Virus record (IMG/VR): IMGVR_UViG_3300013126_005772
Span: 1 to 26,695 of that record
DNA: 26,695 bases
Source of the DNA: a virus
Reading direction: 5' to 3' (one strand)
The notes under the pieces were generated by a model. That model ran no database searches, was not told where the DNA came from, and saw nothing but the letters and a program-made list of their open reading frames with translations. This document shows positions 7,568 through 15,840 of the stretch, piece by piece. The number at the start of each line of letters is the position of its first letter. Position 1 is the first letter of the stretch. The position numbers were made by a program, and so were the translations under genes.

Positions 7568-7897
7568 CTACGCAACGAGGGCAGCTTCCTTCGCCGACTT
7601 CTGCAGCAAAAAACCGGACACCGCGACGCCGCAGGCCATCAGGTCGGCCGGGTCCATGGCACCGATCTCGTGATCGGTCAGGCTGGGGGTGCTGATGCGC
7701 GGCAGCACCTTGCGCAGGGCCAGCACGTCCATCTGCACCAGGTCGACCAGGGTGACGCCGCGCAGCTCGCCGCTCATGGGCTTGCGCAGGGTGACGGTGT
7801 CGTGGGTGGTCTCGCCGCGCTTGATAGGGGTGTCGAGCTTGATGACCGCTTCGTTGGGGTTCTTGGCCTTTTCGGCGGTGGTCTCGGGGGTTTCCAT
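7568..7897 (-). CDS. E: Tail assembly chaperone gpE
   Basis: The 109-aa product (METPETT...) fits the P2 gpE tail chaperone family: a disordered N-terminus, then strands with VIKLDTPIKRGETTHDTVTL, then a helical region with GELRGVTLVDLVQMD and a C-terminal helix. A longer GTG-initiated frame exists, but AAGGAG seven bases before the ATG at 7897 decides the start. Near its end the gene contains T TTT TTG, where a fraction of ribosomes is expected to slip into E'. It lies between tube gene FII and tape measure T, the conserved position in contractile-tailed phages. Confidence 0.93.
   Translation of the reverse strand: METPETTAEKAKNPNEAVIKLDTPIKRGETTHDTVTLRKPMSGELRGVTLVDLVQMDVLALRKVLPRISTPSLTDHEIGAMDPADLMACGVAVSGFLLQKSAKEAALVA
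7607..7613 (-). other. Programmed -1 ribosomal frameshift site in E/E'
   Basis: On the - strand the heptamer TTTTTTG is read in the E frame as T TTT TTG, exactly the slippery sequence used by P2 E/E'. Slipping back one base gives GCT GCA GAA and leaves an open frame that passes through the E' coding region. The two overlapping frames and the retained heptamer show it is under selection. Confidence 0.9.
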
Positions 7898-7981
7898 GGG
7901 GTTGCTCCTTGGGTGCGTTGAGGCCGCCAGCAGGGGCGCTGCTGACGGGTTGCGGAAAGGGGGGCGCTGGCTGTGCACGGC

Positions 7982-8497
7982 TTAGATGCCGAGGGCCTTG
8001 CGGTGCTCTGCCAGGCGGTCGTCGCCGTCGACGATGTAGACGAAGTTGAGCAGGTCGATCTCGATGAGGACCTCACCGTCGACGCTGAGCTTGTAGTAGG
8101 TCAGAGCGGTGGTGATCTTGTGCTCGGTGTCTTCGCCGGGCTCGGCGTCGCCGAAGTCGATCTCTTCATGCCGGCCGCGGGTGACGATCTCCACCGCGCT
8201 GACTTCGCCGGTGTCGTCGCGCTGCACCGAGCCGGAGAAGCGCAGCTGCACGCCGTCGACCTTGGTGGCGCCGAACTGGCGCACGGCGATCAGATCCCAG
8301 CCGCCGAGGGTCCACTCCAGCTGCAGGCCGTCGTCGCTGTGGCCCAGGTCGACCTTGACCGGGCCGTCCATGCCGCCGCCCCGGTAGGCCTCCAGCTTGC
8401 GGCCGAGAACCGGCAGGGTGACGGCCTTGGCAATGCCGAGGTAGCTGTTGCCGTCGTTGAACAGATTGAGGTGCTTGAGTTTCTTGGGCAGGGCCAT
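7982..8497 (-). CDS. FII: Major tail tube protein gpFII
   Basis: The 171-aa protein is almost the same length as P2 gpFII (172 aa) and has its features: MALPKKLKHLNLFNDGNSYLG at the N-terminus, then EAYRGGGMDGPVKVDLG, and a strand-rich second half ending in a helix-strand unit (YYKLSVDGE, IEIDLLNFVYIVDGDD). It forms the inner tube of the contractile tail through which DNA passes. A GGAG lies nine bases before the ATG. It follows sheath gene FI after a short gap in the same operon. Confidence 0.96.
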   Translation of the reverse strand: MALPKKLKHLNLFNDGNSYLGIAKAVTLPVLGRKLEAYRGGGMDGPVKVDLGHSDDGLQLEWTLGGWDLIAVRQFGATKVDGVQLRFSGSVQRDDTGEVSAVEIVTRGRHEEIDFGDAEPGEDTEHKITTALTYYKLSVDGEVLIEIDLLNFVYIVDGDDRLAEHRKALGI

Positions 8498-8545
8498 GGT
8501 CGGGCTCTCCTACGGCGCGGCCTGGGCCGCGCAGGTGAATGGGTG

Positions 8546-9718
8546 TCAGGCGTTGACGGCGGCGGCGAACTGGACCAGGTGGCGGTCGGTGATGCGCTGG
8601 CGCAGCAGCAGGTTTTCCAGCGGCGGCACCGGGGTGTAGTCGTAGTCCAGGTAGAGCTTGCCGGCCTTGAGGGTGTCCTTGTCATTGGCGGCCTCGTCGT
8701 ACCAGCACTCGAAGCCGAGCAGGTAGCCCAGGCGGACCAGCTCGCGGCCCTTGGCGTTGATGCCTTCGACGATGTCGCGCACCAGGGAGGGGTGCATGGG
8801 CTTGTCCACCGCCCAGAAGTGCGCCTCGGCCATGGTGTCTGCCAGCACCTGGGCGGTGCGGGTGTAGTTCTCGAAGGCGAACAGCGGGTCAGCTGAGCAG
8901 GTGCGCGAGCCCCAGAAGCGGAAGCCGTCACGGCGGATCAGCGTGGTGACCTCGTCTGCGTTGAGCAGGCCGGCGTCGGTGGCGGGGTCCTGCAGGTCGA
9001 AGTAGATGTCCTTGGACAGGCCCGACACGCCGTTGACCGGCACGTTGGAGAGGGTTTTGTGCCAGCCGACCTGCTCGTCCAGCTTGGCGCGCAGGCCCAG
9101 GGCGCGAGCGATGGCGCTGGCCGGCGCGTTGGCGTTCGCCACGGTGTCCCAGGAGACGAAGTCAGGCCAGATGAGCATCAGCTCACGCGCACCGAAGCCG
9201 GCGCGGTAGGCAATGGCATCACTGACGGTCTCGCAGCCGTAGGCGTTGGCGTAGGCCATGCCGCGCAGCTTCTCGGCGATCGATACCAGCTCGGTGGCGA
9301 CCGGCAGCGAATCGAGCCCAGGCACGCCGAGGATGCGCGGCTTGACGCCGAGCTGGGCCTCAGCGGCCAGCAGCGCCTTCATGCCTTGGTATTGGCCCCC
9401 AGCGCTCACGCCGCCGATGATGTTGCTAGTGGTCTCGGCCTCGGTGGCGCCTTCTTCCACGCGTACCACAACGGTGACGGGCGACGCTTGGTCGGCGATT
9501 GCATCCAGGCTGCGCGCCAGGGTGCCCAGCTCACCGGCGGAACCGGAAGCGGTCAGCACGTCAGTGAGCAGCACGGGCTTGTTGAGGGGAAACTTGACCG
9601 CATCGGCATCGGACGCGGTGCAGACCATGCCCACCACGGCGGTGGAAACGGTGCGAATGGGGCGGGTGCCTTCGTTGATTTCGAGGACGCGGACGCCGTG
9701 ATGGTATTCGGTGGCCAT
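8546..9718 (-). CDS. FI: Tail sheath protein gpFI
   Basis: The 390-aa protein matches the contractile tail sheath of P2 (396 aa). N-terminal [25 protein letters not shown] and the C-terminal domain with [19 protein letters not shown] and [12 protein letters not shown] are typical, the latter including the strand-exchange arm of sheath proteins. An AGGAG lies ten bases before the ATG. It is the first gene of the FI-FII-E-T-U-D operon, and the late-promoter dyad at 9801-9819 lies about 90 bases ahead of its start. Confidence 0.96.
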   Translation of the reverse strand: MATEYHHGVRVLEINEGTRPIRTVSTAVVGMVCTASDADAVKFPLNKPVLLTDVLTASGSAGELGTLARSLDAIADQASPVTVVVRVEEGATEAETTSNIIGGVSAGGQYQGMKALLAAEAQLGVKPRILGVPGLDSLPVATELVSIAEKLRGMAYANAYGCETVSDAIAYRAGFGARELMLIWPDFVSWDTVANANAPASAIARALGLRAKLDEQVGWHKTLSNVPVNGVSGLSKDIYFDLQDPATDAGLLNADEVTTLIRRDGFRFWGSRTCSADPLFAFENYTRTAQVLADTMAEAHFWAVDKPMHPSLVRDIVEGINAKGRELVRLGYLLGFECWYDEAANDKDTLKAGKLYLDYDYTPVPPLENLLLRQRITDRHLVQFAAAVNA

Positions 9719-9800
9719 GGGGTTGAGGCTCCTGGGCGAGTGCCGGATCAGTGAGCCTTGAGGGTGACGCGCGCGCGCAAGGGGCGCACGCGGCGGGCTG

Positions 9801-9819
9801 TGTAGCGATGGGGGTTACA
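9801..9819 (-). promoter_or_regulatory. Late promoter dyad before FI (Ogr-type site)
   Basis: TGTA-N11-TACA, identical in spacing to the dyads before V and between O and P. Its centre is about 92 bases upstream of the FI start, which would put transcription about 37 bases before the ATG if the P2 rule (dyad centred near -55) holds. It overlaps the stop codon of the small gene upstream. An alternating CG tract follows at 9768-9778, resembling those before P and V. Confidence 0.6.
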
Positions 9820-10027
9820 GCGTGCCGGCAGCTTCGGCGTAGCGGCGGCCAGCTTGCAGGGCGTTGAGATAGGCACGTGGCTTATCTGGTGCAGGCCAGC
9901 CGGCTACCTGTTCAACCTTCCAATCGAAGTCGAACAGGGCATAGCCGTGCCATTGCCCGTCTTCTGCTTTCGATAGCGAGATAGTGAAAGTCAGGTCGCG
10001 GTGTGAGTGGATGTGGGGGGTTGTCAT
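9815..10027 (-). CDS. Small hypothetical protein at the P2 Z/fun locus (70 aa)
   Basis: The frame can be opened further upstream, but the ATG at 10027 (MTTPHIHS) is preceded by GGAG at a normal distance. The 70-aa product begins with a His-rich stretch (HIHSH). A two-strand segment follows (LTFTISLSKAEDGQWHGYALFDFDW), then a helix ending in RRYAEAAGTL. It lies between tail fibre assembly gene G and sheath FI, the place where P2 carries the non-structural Z/fun cargo gene. I do not recognise a family. Its conserved-looking small fold and late-operon position could mean a tail-related role or cargo. Confidence 0.6.
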   Translation of the reverse strand: MTTPHIHSHRDLTFTISLSKAEDGQWHGYALFDFDWKVEQVAGWPAPDKPRAYLNALQAGRRYAEAAGTL

Positions 10028-10093
10028 GGAGTGCTCCGTTGCGTGTTGGGACGCAGCGGAGCGTGGCATCACGACCGAACGAGCGGGTTGAAG

Positions 10094-10873
10094 TTATGCC
10101 GAGGCATTGCCAACGCCGGCCACGGCCGCCTCGATCGCTGCGATGGTTTGCTCGGCAAGCTGCTGCGCCTGCTCGACCTTGCCGGCGGCCATCAGCGTGC
10201 GGATCTGCTCCTTGGCGGCCAGCCGCGTTTCGCGGATGACATACAGCGCCTCGGTGTACGCCGCAGCCTCGGCCAGGATGCTGTCCGCCGCCTGCTGCGC
10301 GGTGCGGCCGTTGATGGCCCAGGCGGCGACGGTGCGGGGCACCGCGTCTGCTGGGTAACCGGCATCAGCGAAGGCCTGTGCCTCGATGCGGGCGCGGTCG
10401 TATTCGACAGCTCGCAGCGGGTCGCCGGCAACGCGGGCGCGCGCTGCGTCTGCGGACGCATCGACTGACTCCAATAGCTGAACCAACAGGTCGTCGTGAG
10501 AAGGCCCCGGAAGATCAAGTAGGATCGGATAGCCGTTGGCGTCAGCGGCAATGCGGCGGCGTTGCGAAACACCCGCGAGCAGCTCGTCGCGGTGGTCGGC
10601 TGTGATTTCAACGGCGTCGGCCGGCAGCTTGCAGTCGGGATTAACGACCTCCACCAACGGCGCTTCGACGCTCAGATCGGGCACCAACAGCGGCAATGGC
10701 TCGGCCGTGTCGTTGAATACTGTCTCGCCGTCGATTGCCGCTTCTTCGCCTGGCTGGAGAAGAACTTCAGTTGTCGGCCGTACCCAGTCAGGATCTGGCA
10801 CGAAACGAGTGCGAGCGCCATGTATTTGCGTGTCATAGAAGCCGCGCTCCGCAGCGCTGAAGAAAATGCTCAT
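10094..10873 (-). CDS. G: Tail fibre assembly protein (gpG-like)
   Basis: This 259-aa protein follows the tail fibre directly, with its ATG adjacent to the fibre's stop codon. The N-terminal MSIFFSAAERGFYDTQIHG is characteristic of Caudo_TAP-type fibre chaperones in Pseudomonas phages. The middle contains the conserved DADGYPIL-like motif (here DANGYPILLD, about 110-119), and the C-terminal 110 residues form an Ala-, Glu- and Gln-rich helical region. Such chaperones help trimerise the fibre and are often matched to its C-terminal domain. Assignment rests on motif and position. Confidence 0.85.
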   Translation of the reverse strand: MSIFFSAAERGFYDTQIHGARTRFVPDPDWVRPTTEVLLQPGEEAAIDGETVFNDTAEPLPLLVPDLSVEAPLVEVVNPDCKLPADAVEITADHRDELLAGVSQRRRIAADANGYPILLDLPGPSHDDLLVQLLESVDASADAARARVAGDPLRAVEYDRARIEAQAFADAGYPADAVPRTVAAWAINGRTAQQAADSILAEAAAYTEALYVIRETRLAAKEQIRTLMAAGKVEQAQQLAEQTIAAIEAAVAGVGNASA

Positions 10874-13800
10874 TTAGTACCCCCACGAATACACATAGGC
10901 ATTGCCCTGGTTGTTTCCAATATCGTTGGCGTAGAACATTTGTGCGCCCGTTTTGCTGGAACTATACGTTTTCCAGCTCTTGACCTGATTTAGGTCGGTT
11001 CCATGGTCCTGTGCATGAACACCCAAGCAGGCGTTCGGGTATGCAACCGGCCAGATAACTTCAGCGAGCGTCTGCGGGCTTGCTACGGTGCCCGTTGTCG
11101 TCCACTGAAAAATGAACTCCCGCTTGACGCCGGCGCTGTCGCGATACGGAATCGTGATGTAGCCAGAGCCGCCCATGCTGCCAAGGCCGAGCATGCCGGC
11201 GATCAGGGTCGCTCCGGTGACGGCGCGCGTTGCGTCGCCTGCTGCAACCTCGGCGGCAGTTGCCAGCTCGATTACGCCGCGCAGTGCGTCCGTAGCGGCC
11301 GAGATAGCATGCGTATGGCTGCTGGTCGTCACGGCATTGGTGCTGCTACCCGAAAGCGTGCCGGGGGTACCGAGCGTAAGCGTGCGATCCGCGGCAAGGG
11401 TACCGCCGCCGGATAGGCCGTTGCCGGCCACGATATTTCGCGCCGCTGGCGCCTTCTCGTCTTGCAGCTTCTTGCCCTGCGCTGCAGTCAGCGCGGCCGA
11501 AGTGCTGACGCTGTCGAGCGAATCGATCAGCTGAACGATACCCGCTTCGGTAGTGGACGCAGCAGGCAGTGTCAGCTCGTGAGTGTGGCTGTTTGACGAC
11601 ACCGAGTTGGTGCTGCTTTTCGTAATAGTGCCAGGCGTGCCGAGCGAGATAGTGCGGTTCTCTGCGAGGCTGCCGCCGCCCTGCATACCTACGCCCGCCG
11701 TGATGATTCGGCTCGTTTCGACCGGAGAGAGGTTGCCCGCATGATACAGACTGGTCCATGCCGACCAGGTACCCGCTGATTTCGCCCTCCAGTAAATCGT
11801 GCTGCGCCCGCGCTCGAACAGAAGTTGCGAGGCGTTATCGCTGTTGTAGCCAACATGAAGCAACGAATGCCCCGAGCCGCCCAAGGGCGAATTGAGTGCG
11901 CCAGAGTTGAGGCCATAGACGCCGCTGGCCGGGGCTAGGTTGCAATCGTTGTTGGGCAGCGCAGCGCCGCTCGGGCCAAGACCAAACGCACCTACGGTCA
12001 ACAGCGCGCCGCTCGTGACATCCTTATCGTTGGTCTGCCTGTGCGTTTCGTTGAGCAGTTCGACCCAGCTAGTCCAAGTGCCACTGTAGTTGTAGCGAAT
12101 GAACGCTTTACCGGCCCGGTGCCCGCCGATTTGCAAAGCGAACGCCGATGCGTACGCGGCGTGAATCAGGACATCCCCGGAGAGCTTGGAGGGCCACGCG
12201 TTCGCTGTGGCGCTGGACATCCGGTAAGTGCCGTTTACCGTGATCAGATTGCAGTTATCGCCGGGTACTTCAACGCCCTGGCCACCCAAGCCAAAGGCGC
12301 CAACGGTCATGAGCACATTCGCGGTCGTATCCATCGGGCCAGTCTGGACGTTGCTTGAGTTCAGAATCGCGACCCACGGCCCCCAGGTCCCGCCGCGAAT
12401 TCGCCTCCAGGATGAGAGCGATTGCGTCATGGTCGCACTGGCAACCTCCCAGGCGAGCTGAACACCATAAGTGGTGGTGCCCATGAACTGGACCACGGTG
12501 CGACCCCCGCTGAAACCCGGTGGCAGGTTGGAAACGCCGGATGCCAAGGTGCCGTAGAAGCCAGGTGTCGTCAGGTTGTTCAGGTCGGTTTCGGCTGACG
12601 TTTGGCCGGTCCCCAGACCGAACGCACCGACCGTCATCAGCCGCCCTGCGGTCGCATCATCCCAAGTGGCCTGCTTGACGAGATCGAGGGTGGCCTGGGC
12701 TTCTGCCGCGCTGGCATCGTCCAGCAGTCCCTTTGCAAAAGCCGTGACGTTGCCGCTATGAAACAGTTCGCTCCAGGCCGACCAGCCGGTGCCGTTGTGC
12801 CACCGCACCGCTATCTGCAACGTGGAGCCTAGCGCGGCTCCTGTGGTCATGAGGATCTGGCTGCGATTTGAGGCGCCGCCGATCACTTCCAAGTGATAGC
12901 GCACGGAAGCGGACCAGCCTGCCGGAATATTGGTCAACCCGCTGTTCGGCGTAATGAACTTGCCGCCGGTGGTGTAGCTGTTGAGATCTGCCGACGTGCC
13001 AATCAAGGCAGCCCCGCCCAGGCCAAAGGCGCCCACCGTGAGCAGCGCGCCGGTAGTGGTATCCGCCACATCGGCCTGCTTCTGCAGGTTCCCGCTATGC
13101 CAGAGCTCTTGCCAGCTACTCCAGACACCTGCATTGCAGCGACGAAAAAACATCTTATCGCTGGTGCGTGAGAGCACGAGCTGCTCGGCGTAGCCGTCAC
13201 CGTAGCGCATGTGCAAGCAAGTACTGCCGCTGGAGACAGCCGGCTTGTTTAGCGTTCCGGTGTTGATGTTGTAGATCCCGCTGGCCGCGACGAGGTCCAG
13301 ATCATCAGATGGGGCTGCGGCGCCCTGCGCGCCTATACCAAAGCCGCCGACGACCAGCAGCGCGTCCGCGGTGGTATCGGTCTTCGACGTCTGCACGCGA
13401 GTCTTGTCGAGCTTTTCATCCTGCAGCTTCTTGCCCTGAGCTGCCGTCAACGCCTGCGACGTGCTGGTACTGGTGAGGGTGTCGTTTAGCCGAACAAGTC
13501 CTGCCCGGGTTGTGCTACCCGTCAGGCTCTTTAGCCCGGCCGGCGTGACCGCTCGCGAGGCGTCGGTACCCGTCTGGGTTTCCTCCGGCGTCGCCAGTTC
13601 AACCACGCCTTGGACCGTGGTGGTGGCCGGTGGGTTGATGAAGCTGATGTCACCGAAGGTGATGCTGGTGGCGTTGAGGCTCTCCAGGATAATGTCGGTG
13701 GCTAGGAGCAGCGTAGAAGGGCCCGCCTTCTGGATGATCCAGCCCGAGGCGGCCGGCTGCGAGTAGACGGCAATGAGCGTGCCCTTGTCGCTGAACAGCC

Positions 13801-14053
13801 CGAACTCGCCGACGTTGTAGGCCGCCGAACTCTCATCCAGAGCCATTACATGAATGGTGTCCGCTGCGACTGCTTGCCCCGCAATCGAACTCACTCGCTT
13901 GACCTGCGCCTGCAGCGCCGTGCGCGTTTTCGCGGGCGTGTATTGGCCAGTACCGAAGCCGATTTCGGTGATGGTAACCGGGCCGGTGCCGGTGTTTTGA
14001 GCGTTGATGATCTCGGCGCGGCCGGCATCGGTGATGGTGATAGGTAGTGCCAT
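10874..14053 (-). CDS. H: Tail fibre protein gpH with pyocin-knob repeats
   Basis: The 1059-aa fibre begins with the P2 gpH-type baseplate-attachment domain (about 1-145; MALPITITDAGRAEIINAQN). A linker follows, then five copies of a repeat centred on VGAFGLG (about residues 233, 338, 473, 583 and 686), each running into a W-aromatic knob of the pyocin-knob type. Two blocks with a TAAQGKKLQDEK motif (about 203-214 and 856-867) and two glycine-rich blocks ending in SHTH (822-825, 912-915) follow. The last 100 residues resemble the gp53-like tail-fibre C-terminal domain and are the likely receptor-binding tip. The start overlaps the stop of I by one base. Confidence 0.93.
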   Translation of the reverse strand: MALPITITDAGRAEIINAQNTGTGPVTITEIGFGTGQYTPAKTRTALQAQVKRVSSIAGQAVAADTIHVMALDESSAAYNVGEFGLFSDKGTLIAVYSQPAASGWIIQKAGPSTLLLATDIILESLNATSITFGDISFINPPATTTVQGVVELATPEETQTGTDASRAVTPAGLKSLTGSTTRAGLVRLNDTLTSTSTSQALTAAQGKKLQDEKLDKTRVQTSKTDTTADALLVVGGFGIGAQGAAAPSDDLDLVAASGIYNINTGTLNKPAVSSGSTCLHMRYGDGYAEQLVLSRTSDKMFFRRCNAGVWSSWQELWHSGNLQKQADVADTTTGALLTVGAFGLGGAALIGTSADLNSYTTGGKFITPNSGLTNIPAGWSASVRYHLEVIGGASNRSQILMTTGAALGSTLQIAVRWHNGTGWSAWSELFHSGNVTAFAKGLLDDASAAEAQATLDLVKQATWDDATAGRLMTVGAFGLGTGQTSAETDLNNLTTPGFYGTLASGVSNLPPGFSGGRTVVQFMGTTTYGVQLAWEVASATMTQSLSSWRRIRGGTWGPWVAILNSSNVQTGPMDTTANVLMTVGAFGLGGQGVEVPGDNCNLITVNGTYRMSSATANAWPSKLSGDVLIHAAYASAFALQIGGHRAGKAFIRYNYSGTWTSWVELLNETHRQTNDKDVTSGALLTVGAFGLGPSGAALPNNDCNLAPASGVYGLNSGALNSPLGGSGHSLLHVGYNSDNASQLLFERGRSTIYWRAKSAGTWSAWTSLYHAGNLSPVETSRIITAGVGMQGGGSLAENRTISLGTPGTITKSSTNSVSSNSHTHELTLPAASTTEAGIVQLIDSLDSVSTSAALTAAQGKKLQDEKAPAARNIVAGNGLSGGGTLAADRTLTLGTPGTLSGSSTNAVTTSSHTHAISAATDALRGVIELATAAEVAAGDATRAVTGATLIAGMLGLGSMGGSGYITIPYRDSAGVKREFIFQWTTTGTVASPQTLAEVIWPVAYPNACLGVHAQDHGTDLNQVKSWKTYSSSKTGAQMFYANDIGNNQGNAYVYSWGY
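11303..11707 (-). repeat. Twofold glycine-rich SHTH repeat in the tail fibre
   Basis: Residues about 783-826 and 871-917 of gpH are similar: both contain GGGxLAxxRTxxLGTPGT, then SxSTNxV, then SHTH. HxH triplets in trimeric fibres can bind a central iron ion, so these may be two metal-binding shaft segments. A TAAQGKKLQDEK block lies between them. Confidence 0.75.
11729..13381 (-). repeat. Five imperfect pyocin-knob repeats in the tail fibre
   Basis: Each unit is about 103-136 codons and starts with a D-T/V-T-x-x-x-L-L/M-x-VGAFGLG stretch. It continues into a strand-rich domain ending in a W-S-x-W motif before an S/NGN or similar turn. The first copy (VGGFGIG) is the most divergent. Such tandem domains are typical of fibres and R-pyocins that bind Pseudomonas surface sugars. 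Confidence 0.85.
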
Positions 14054-14601
14054 TACGGGGCCTCAGTGCATTGCAGGCGACGGTAGATGACTGGCCGAGC
14101 GGCGCCCTGCAGGCCGAGGCCCCCAGTAGCAGCCAGGCCGAGCGTTAGCGTGAAGTGCGAGCGCACGGGTTTGGTGCGCTCGATTTCCTTGATGATGTCC
14201 TGCTGGTAGGCGGCGGTATTGGGGACGCTAGCGCCAAGCGTGAGCACGACCTCAAAGGTGTGCGGAGCGCCCATAGGATCGGTTTGCCACCATTCACGCA
14301 AAGCCAAGGAGCTGCCGAAGCTGCGCACGACATCGCGCACGCTCTTGGCGGTGCCCTTTCGGCGCTGGATGTCGACCGCCGCGCGAATACGCTCGCGCTT
14401 AACTGCCTCGGGCCAGTACGGCTGCCAGCTGTCCAGCGAGAGCGTCCAGGCGAGCCAGGGCAGCAGGCGCGCCGGGCAGGTGTCCGGATTCCACAGATCG
14501 CGCAGCGGCACGGCCATGGTGCCGAGGCGCAGGGTGGCCTGCTCCAGCTTGCGCTCAAGCGGCGAGGCATTGGGCGGTAGCAGGCTTGGCTGATCACTCA
14601 T
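14053..14601 (-). CDS. I: Baseplate protein gpI
   Basis: The frame opens much further upstream, but the real start is the ATG at 14601 (MSDQPSLLPPNASPLERKLE). It overlaps the end of J by eight bases and gives 182 aa, close to P2 gpI (176 aa). The motifs LRDLWNPDTCPARLLPWLAW, DSWQPYWPEAVKRE and RRKGTAKSVRDVVRSFG are hallmarks of the tail protein I family, a wedge component of the baseplate to which the fibre binds. It is followed with one-base overlap by H. Confidence 0.95.
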   Translation of the reverse strand: MSDQPSLLPPNASPLERKLEQATLRLGTMAVPLRDLWNPDTCPARLLPWLAWTLSLDSWQPYWPEAVKRERIRAAVDIQRRKGTAKSVRDVVRSFGSSLALREWWQTDPMGAPHTFEVVLTLGASVPNTAAYQQDIIKEIERTKPVRSHFTLTLGLAATGGLGLQGAARPVIYRRLQCTEAP

Positions 14602-15490
14602 CCAGGCCACCATCGGTGAGGTTGATGGCGGTGCAGTAGGACGCGCTCTGGCGGTTGATGACCAGGTTGGCGGTTGGGCTGGCGAGATCCACACGCTGCA
14701 CACCCGGTTGGTGAAGCGCGGCATAGATACCGGAGAGCGTGACGTCCAGACCCAGGCGGTGCTGGCCGTTGGTGTAGGCCTCCAGCGCCGCTCGGGCGTT
14801 GGCCATGACCACTTCCCGGTCCGGGCCTGCGTAGAAGTACAGCGTGGCGGTGACCTGGTACTGGGCAATGGTCGCTGCCTGCACCTGGACGTAATCGGTC
14901 AGCGGCCGGACGCTCTCGTCGCTCAGCTTGGCCAGCACGGTGGCGAGTAGCGCCGCGCTTGGCACGCCGGTACCAGCACGCGACAGCACGGTGATCAGCA
15001 CTTGCCCAGGGGTTGGGCTGATGGCGCTGGCGTCGAGCACCTGCCCGTCCGCGCTGAGCGCGTGGAAGATGTACGCGCCCTCAGGCCCTGCGGTGGACAG
15101 CCCTTCGAGCGAGAGCTGGATGCGGTAGCGGAAGTCGCTGTCGCTTTCGTAGACGGCGGCAATCGGCGGGATGGCAGTCGGGACCGCAGGGCTGAGCAGC
15201 AGCCGCTCTACTCCGAACAAAGCGCCGAGGTTGTCCAGATCGGTACCGGTGGAGTACGGCAGCATGACGGCGCGGGCGGCATCGTTGATCCGGGCGCGCA
15301 GCTGCAGCTCCCGGAAGGCGCAAACCTCCAGAACCTTCATGAAGGGTTCCGACTCGACCTGGGCGTCCAGCTCGGGCGCGCGCTCGAGCAAATCGGCCAG
15401 CATGGCGGCGAGGATCTGCTCGAAGTCGAGCGGCTCGATCACATCCGGCGGGGCCACCTGGGCGAGGTTGATGGCGGTGAACTGGCTCAT
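14594..15490 (-). CDS. J: Baseplate assembly protein gpJ
   Basis: The 298-aa product corresponds to P2 gpJ (302 aa), a baseplate wedge protein related to Mu gp47 and T4 gp6. Family features are IEPLDFEQILAAMLADLLER, an FRELQLRARINDAARAVMLPYSTGTDLDNLG stretch, and a SDFRYRIQLSLEGLSTAGPEGAY stretch (about 120-145). The C-terminal domain carries DVTLSGIYAALHQPGVQRVDL. Start and stop both overlap neighbours (ATGA with W, eight bases with I), giving a tightly coupled V-W-J-I-H unit. Confidence 0.96.
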   Translation of the reverse strand: MSQFTAINLAQVAPPDVIEPLDFEQILAAMLADLLERAPELDAQVESEPFMKVLEVCAFRELQLRARINDAARAVMLPYSTGTDLDNLGALFGVERLLLSPAVPTAIPPIAAVYESDSDFRYRIQLSLEGLSTAGPEGAYIFHALSADGQVLDASAISPTPGQVLITVLSRAGTGVPSAALLATVLAKLSDESVRPLTDYVQVQAATIAQYQVTATLYFYAGPDREVVMANARAALEAYTNGQHRLGLDVTLSGIYAALHQPGVQRVDLASPTANLVINRQSASYCTAINLTDGGLDE

Positions 15491-15840
15491 GTGATGGCTC
15501 CGAGACGCAGCGGAATGCGCAGGCTGAGCGGCTCGTTGACGTCGGCGCGGCTGCCCTCAATGTCGAGCACCACCTGCCCTGGCTGCGCGCCCAGGAACAA
15601 CTGCACCCGACTCAGACGGATGCGCGGCTCCCAGCGCAGCAGCGCCATGGCCGTGGCGGCGTAGGCCTGCAGGCGTGTGGCGTCATTGGTGGGCCAATCG
15701 ATCAGGTCAGGCAGCTGGCTGCCGTACTCACGGCGCATCACGCGCGAGCCGATGGGCGTGGTGAGGATGTCGGCGATCGACTGGGCAAGGTGGGCGTTGC
15801 CCTCGATGGCGCGACCGGTGGTGGCGGACATGCCGATCAT
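15487..15840 (-). CDS. W: Baseplate wedge protein gpW (gp25-like)
   Basis: The 117-aa protein belongs to the T4 gp25/P2 gpW lysozyme-fold baseplate family and is near the P2 length (115 aa). The typical core is visible: HLAQSIADILTTPIGSRVMRREYGSQLPDLID, with the conserved EYGS motif, then RWEPRIRLSRVQL. It overlaps V and J by four bases each (ATGA junctions). Confidence 0.96.
   Translation of the reverse strand: MIGMSATTGRAIEGNAHLAQSIADILTTPIGSRVMRREYGSQLPDLIDWPTNDATRLQAYAATAMALLRWEPRIRLSRVQLFLGAQPGQVVLDIEGSRADVNEPLSLRIPLRLGAIT

Noticed and set aside
9797-9821. Alternative GCTGT-N15-ACAGC dyad before FI
   Set aside because: It is overlapping and more symmetrical on the outside, but its spacing differs from the other two late sites, while TGTA-N11-TACA matches both.
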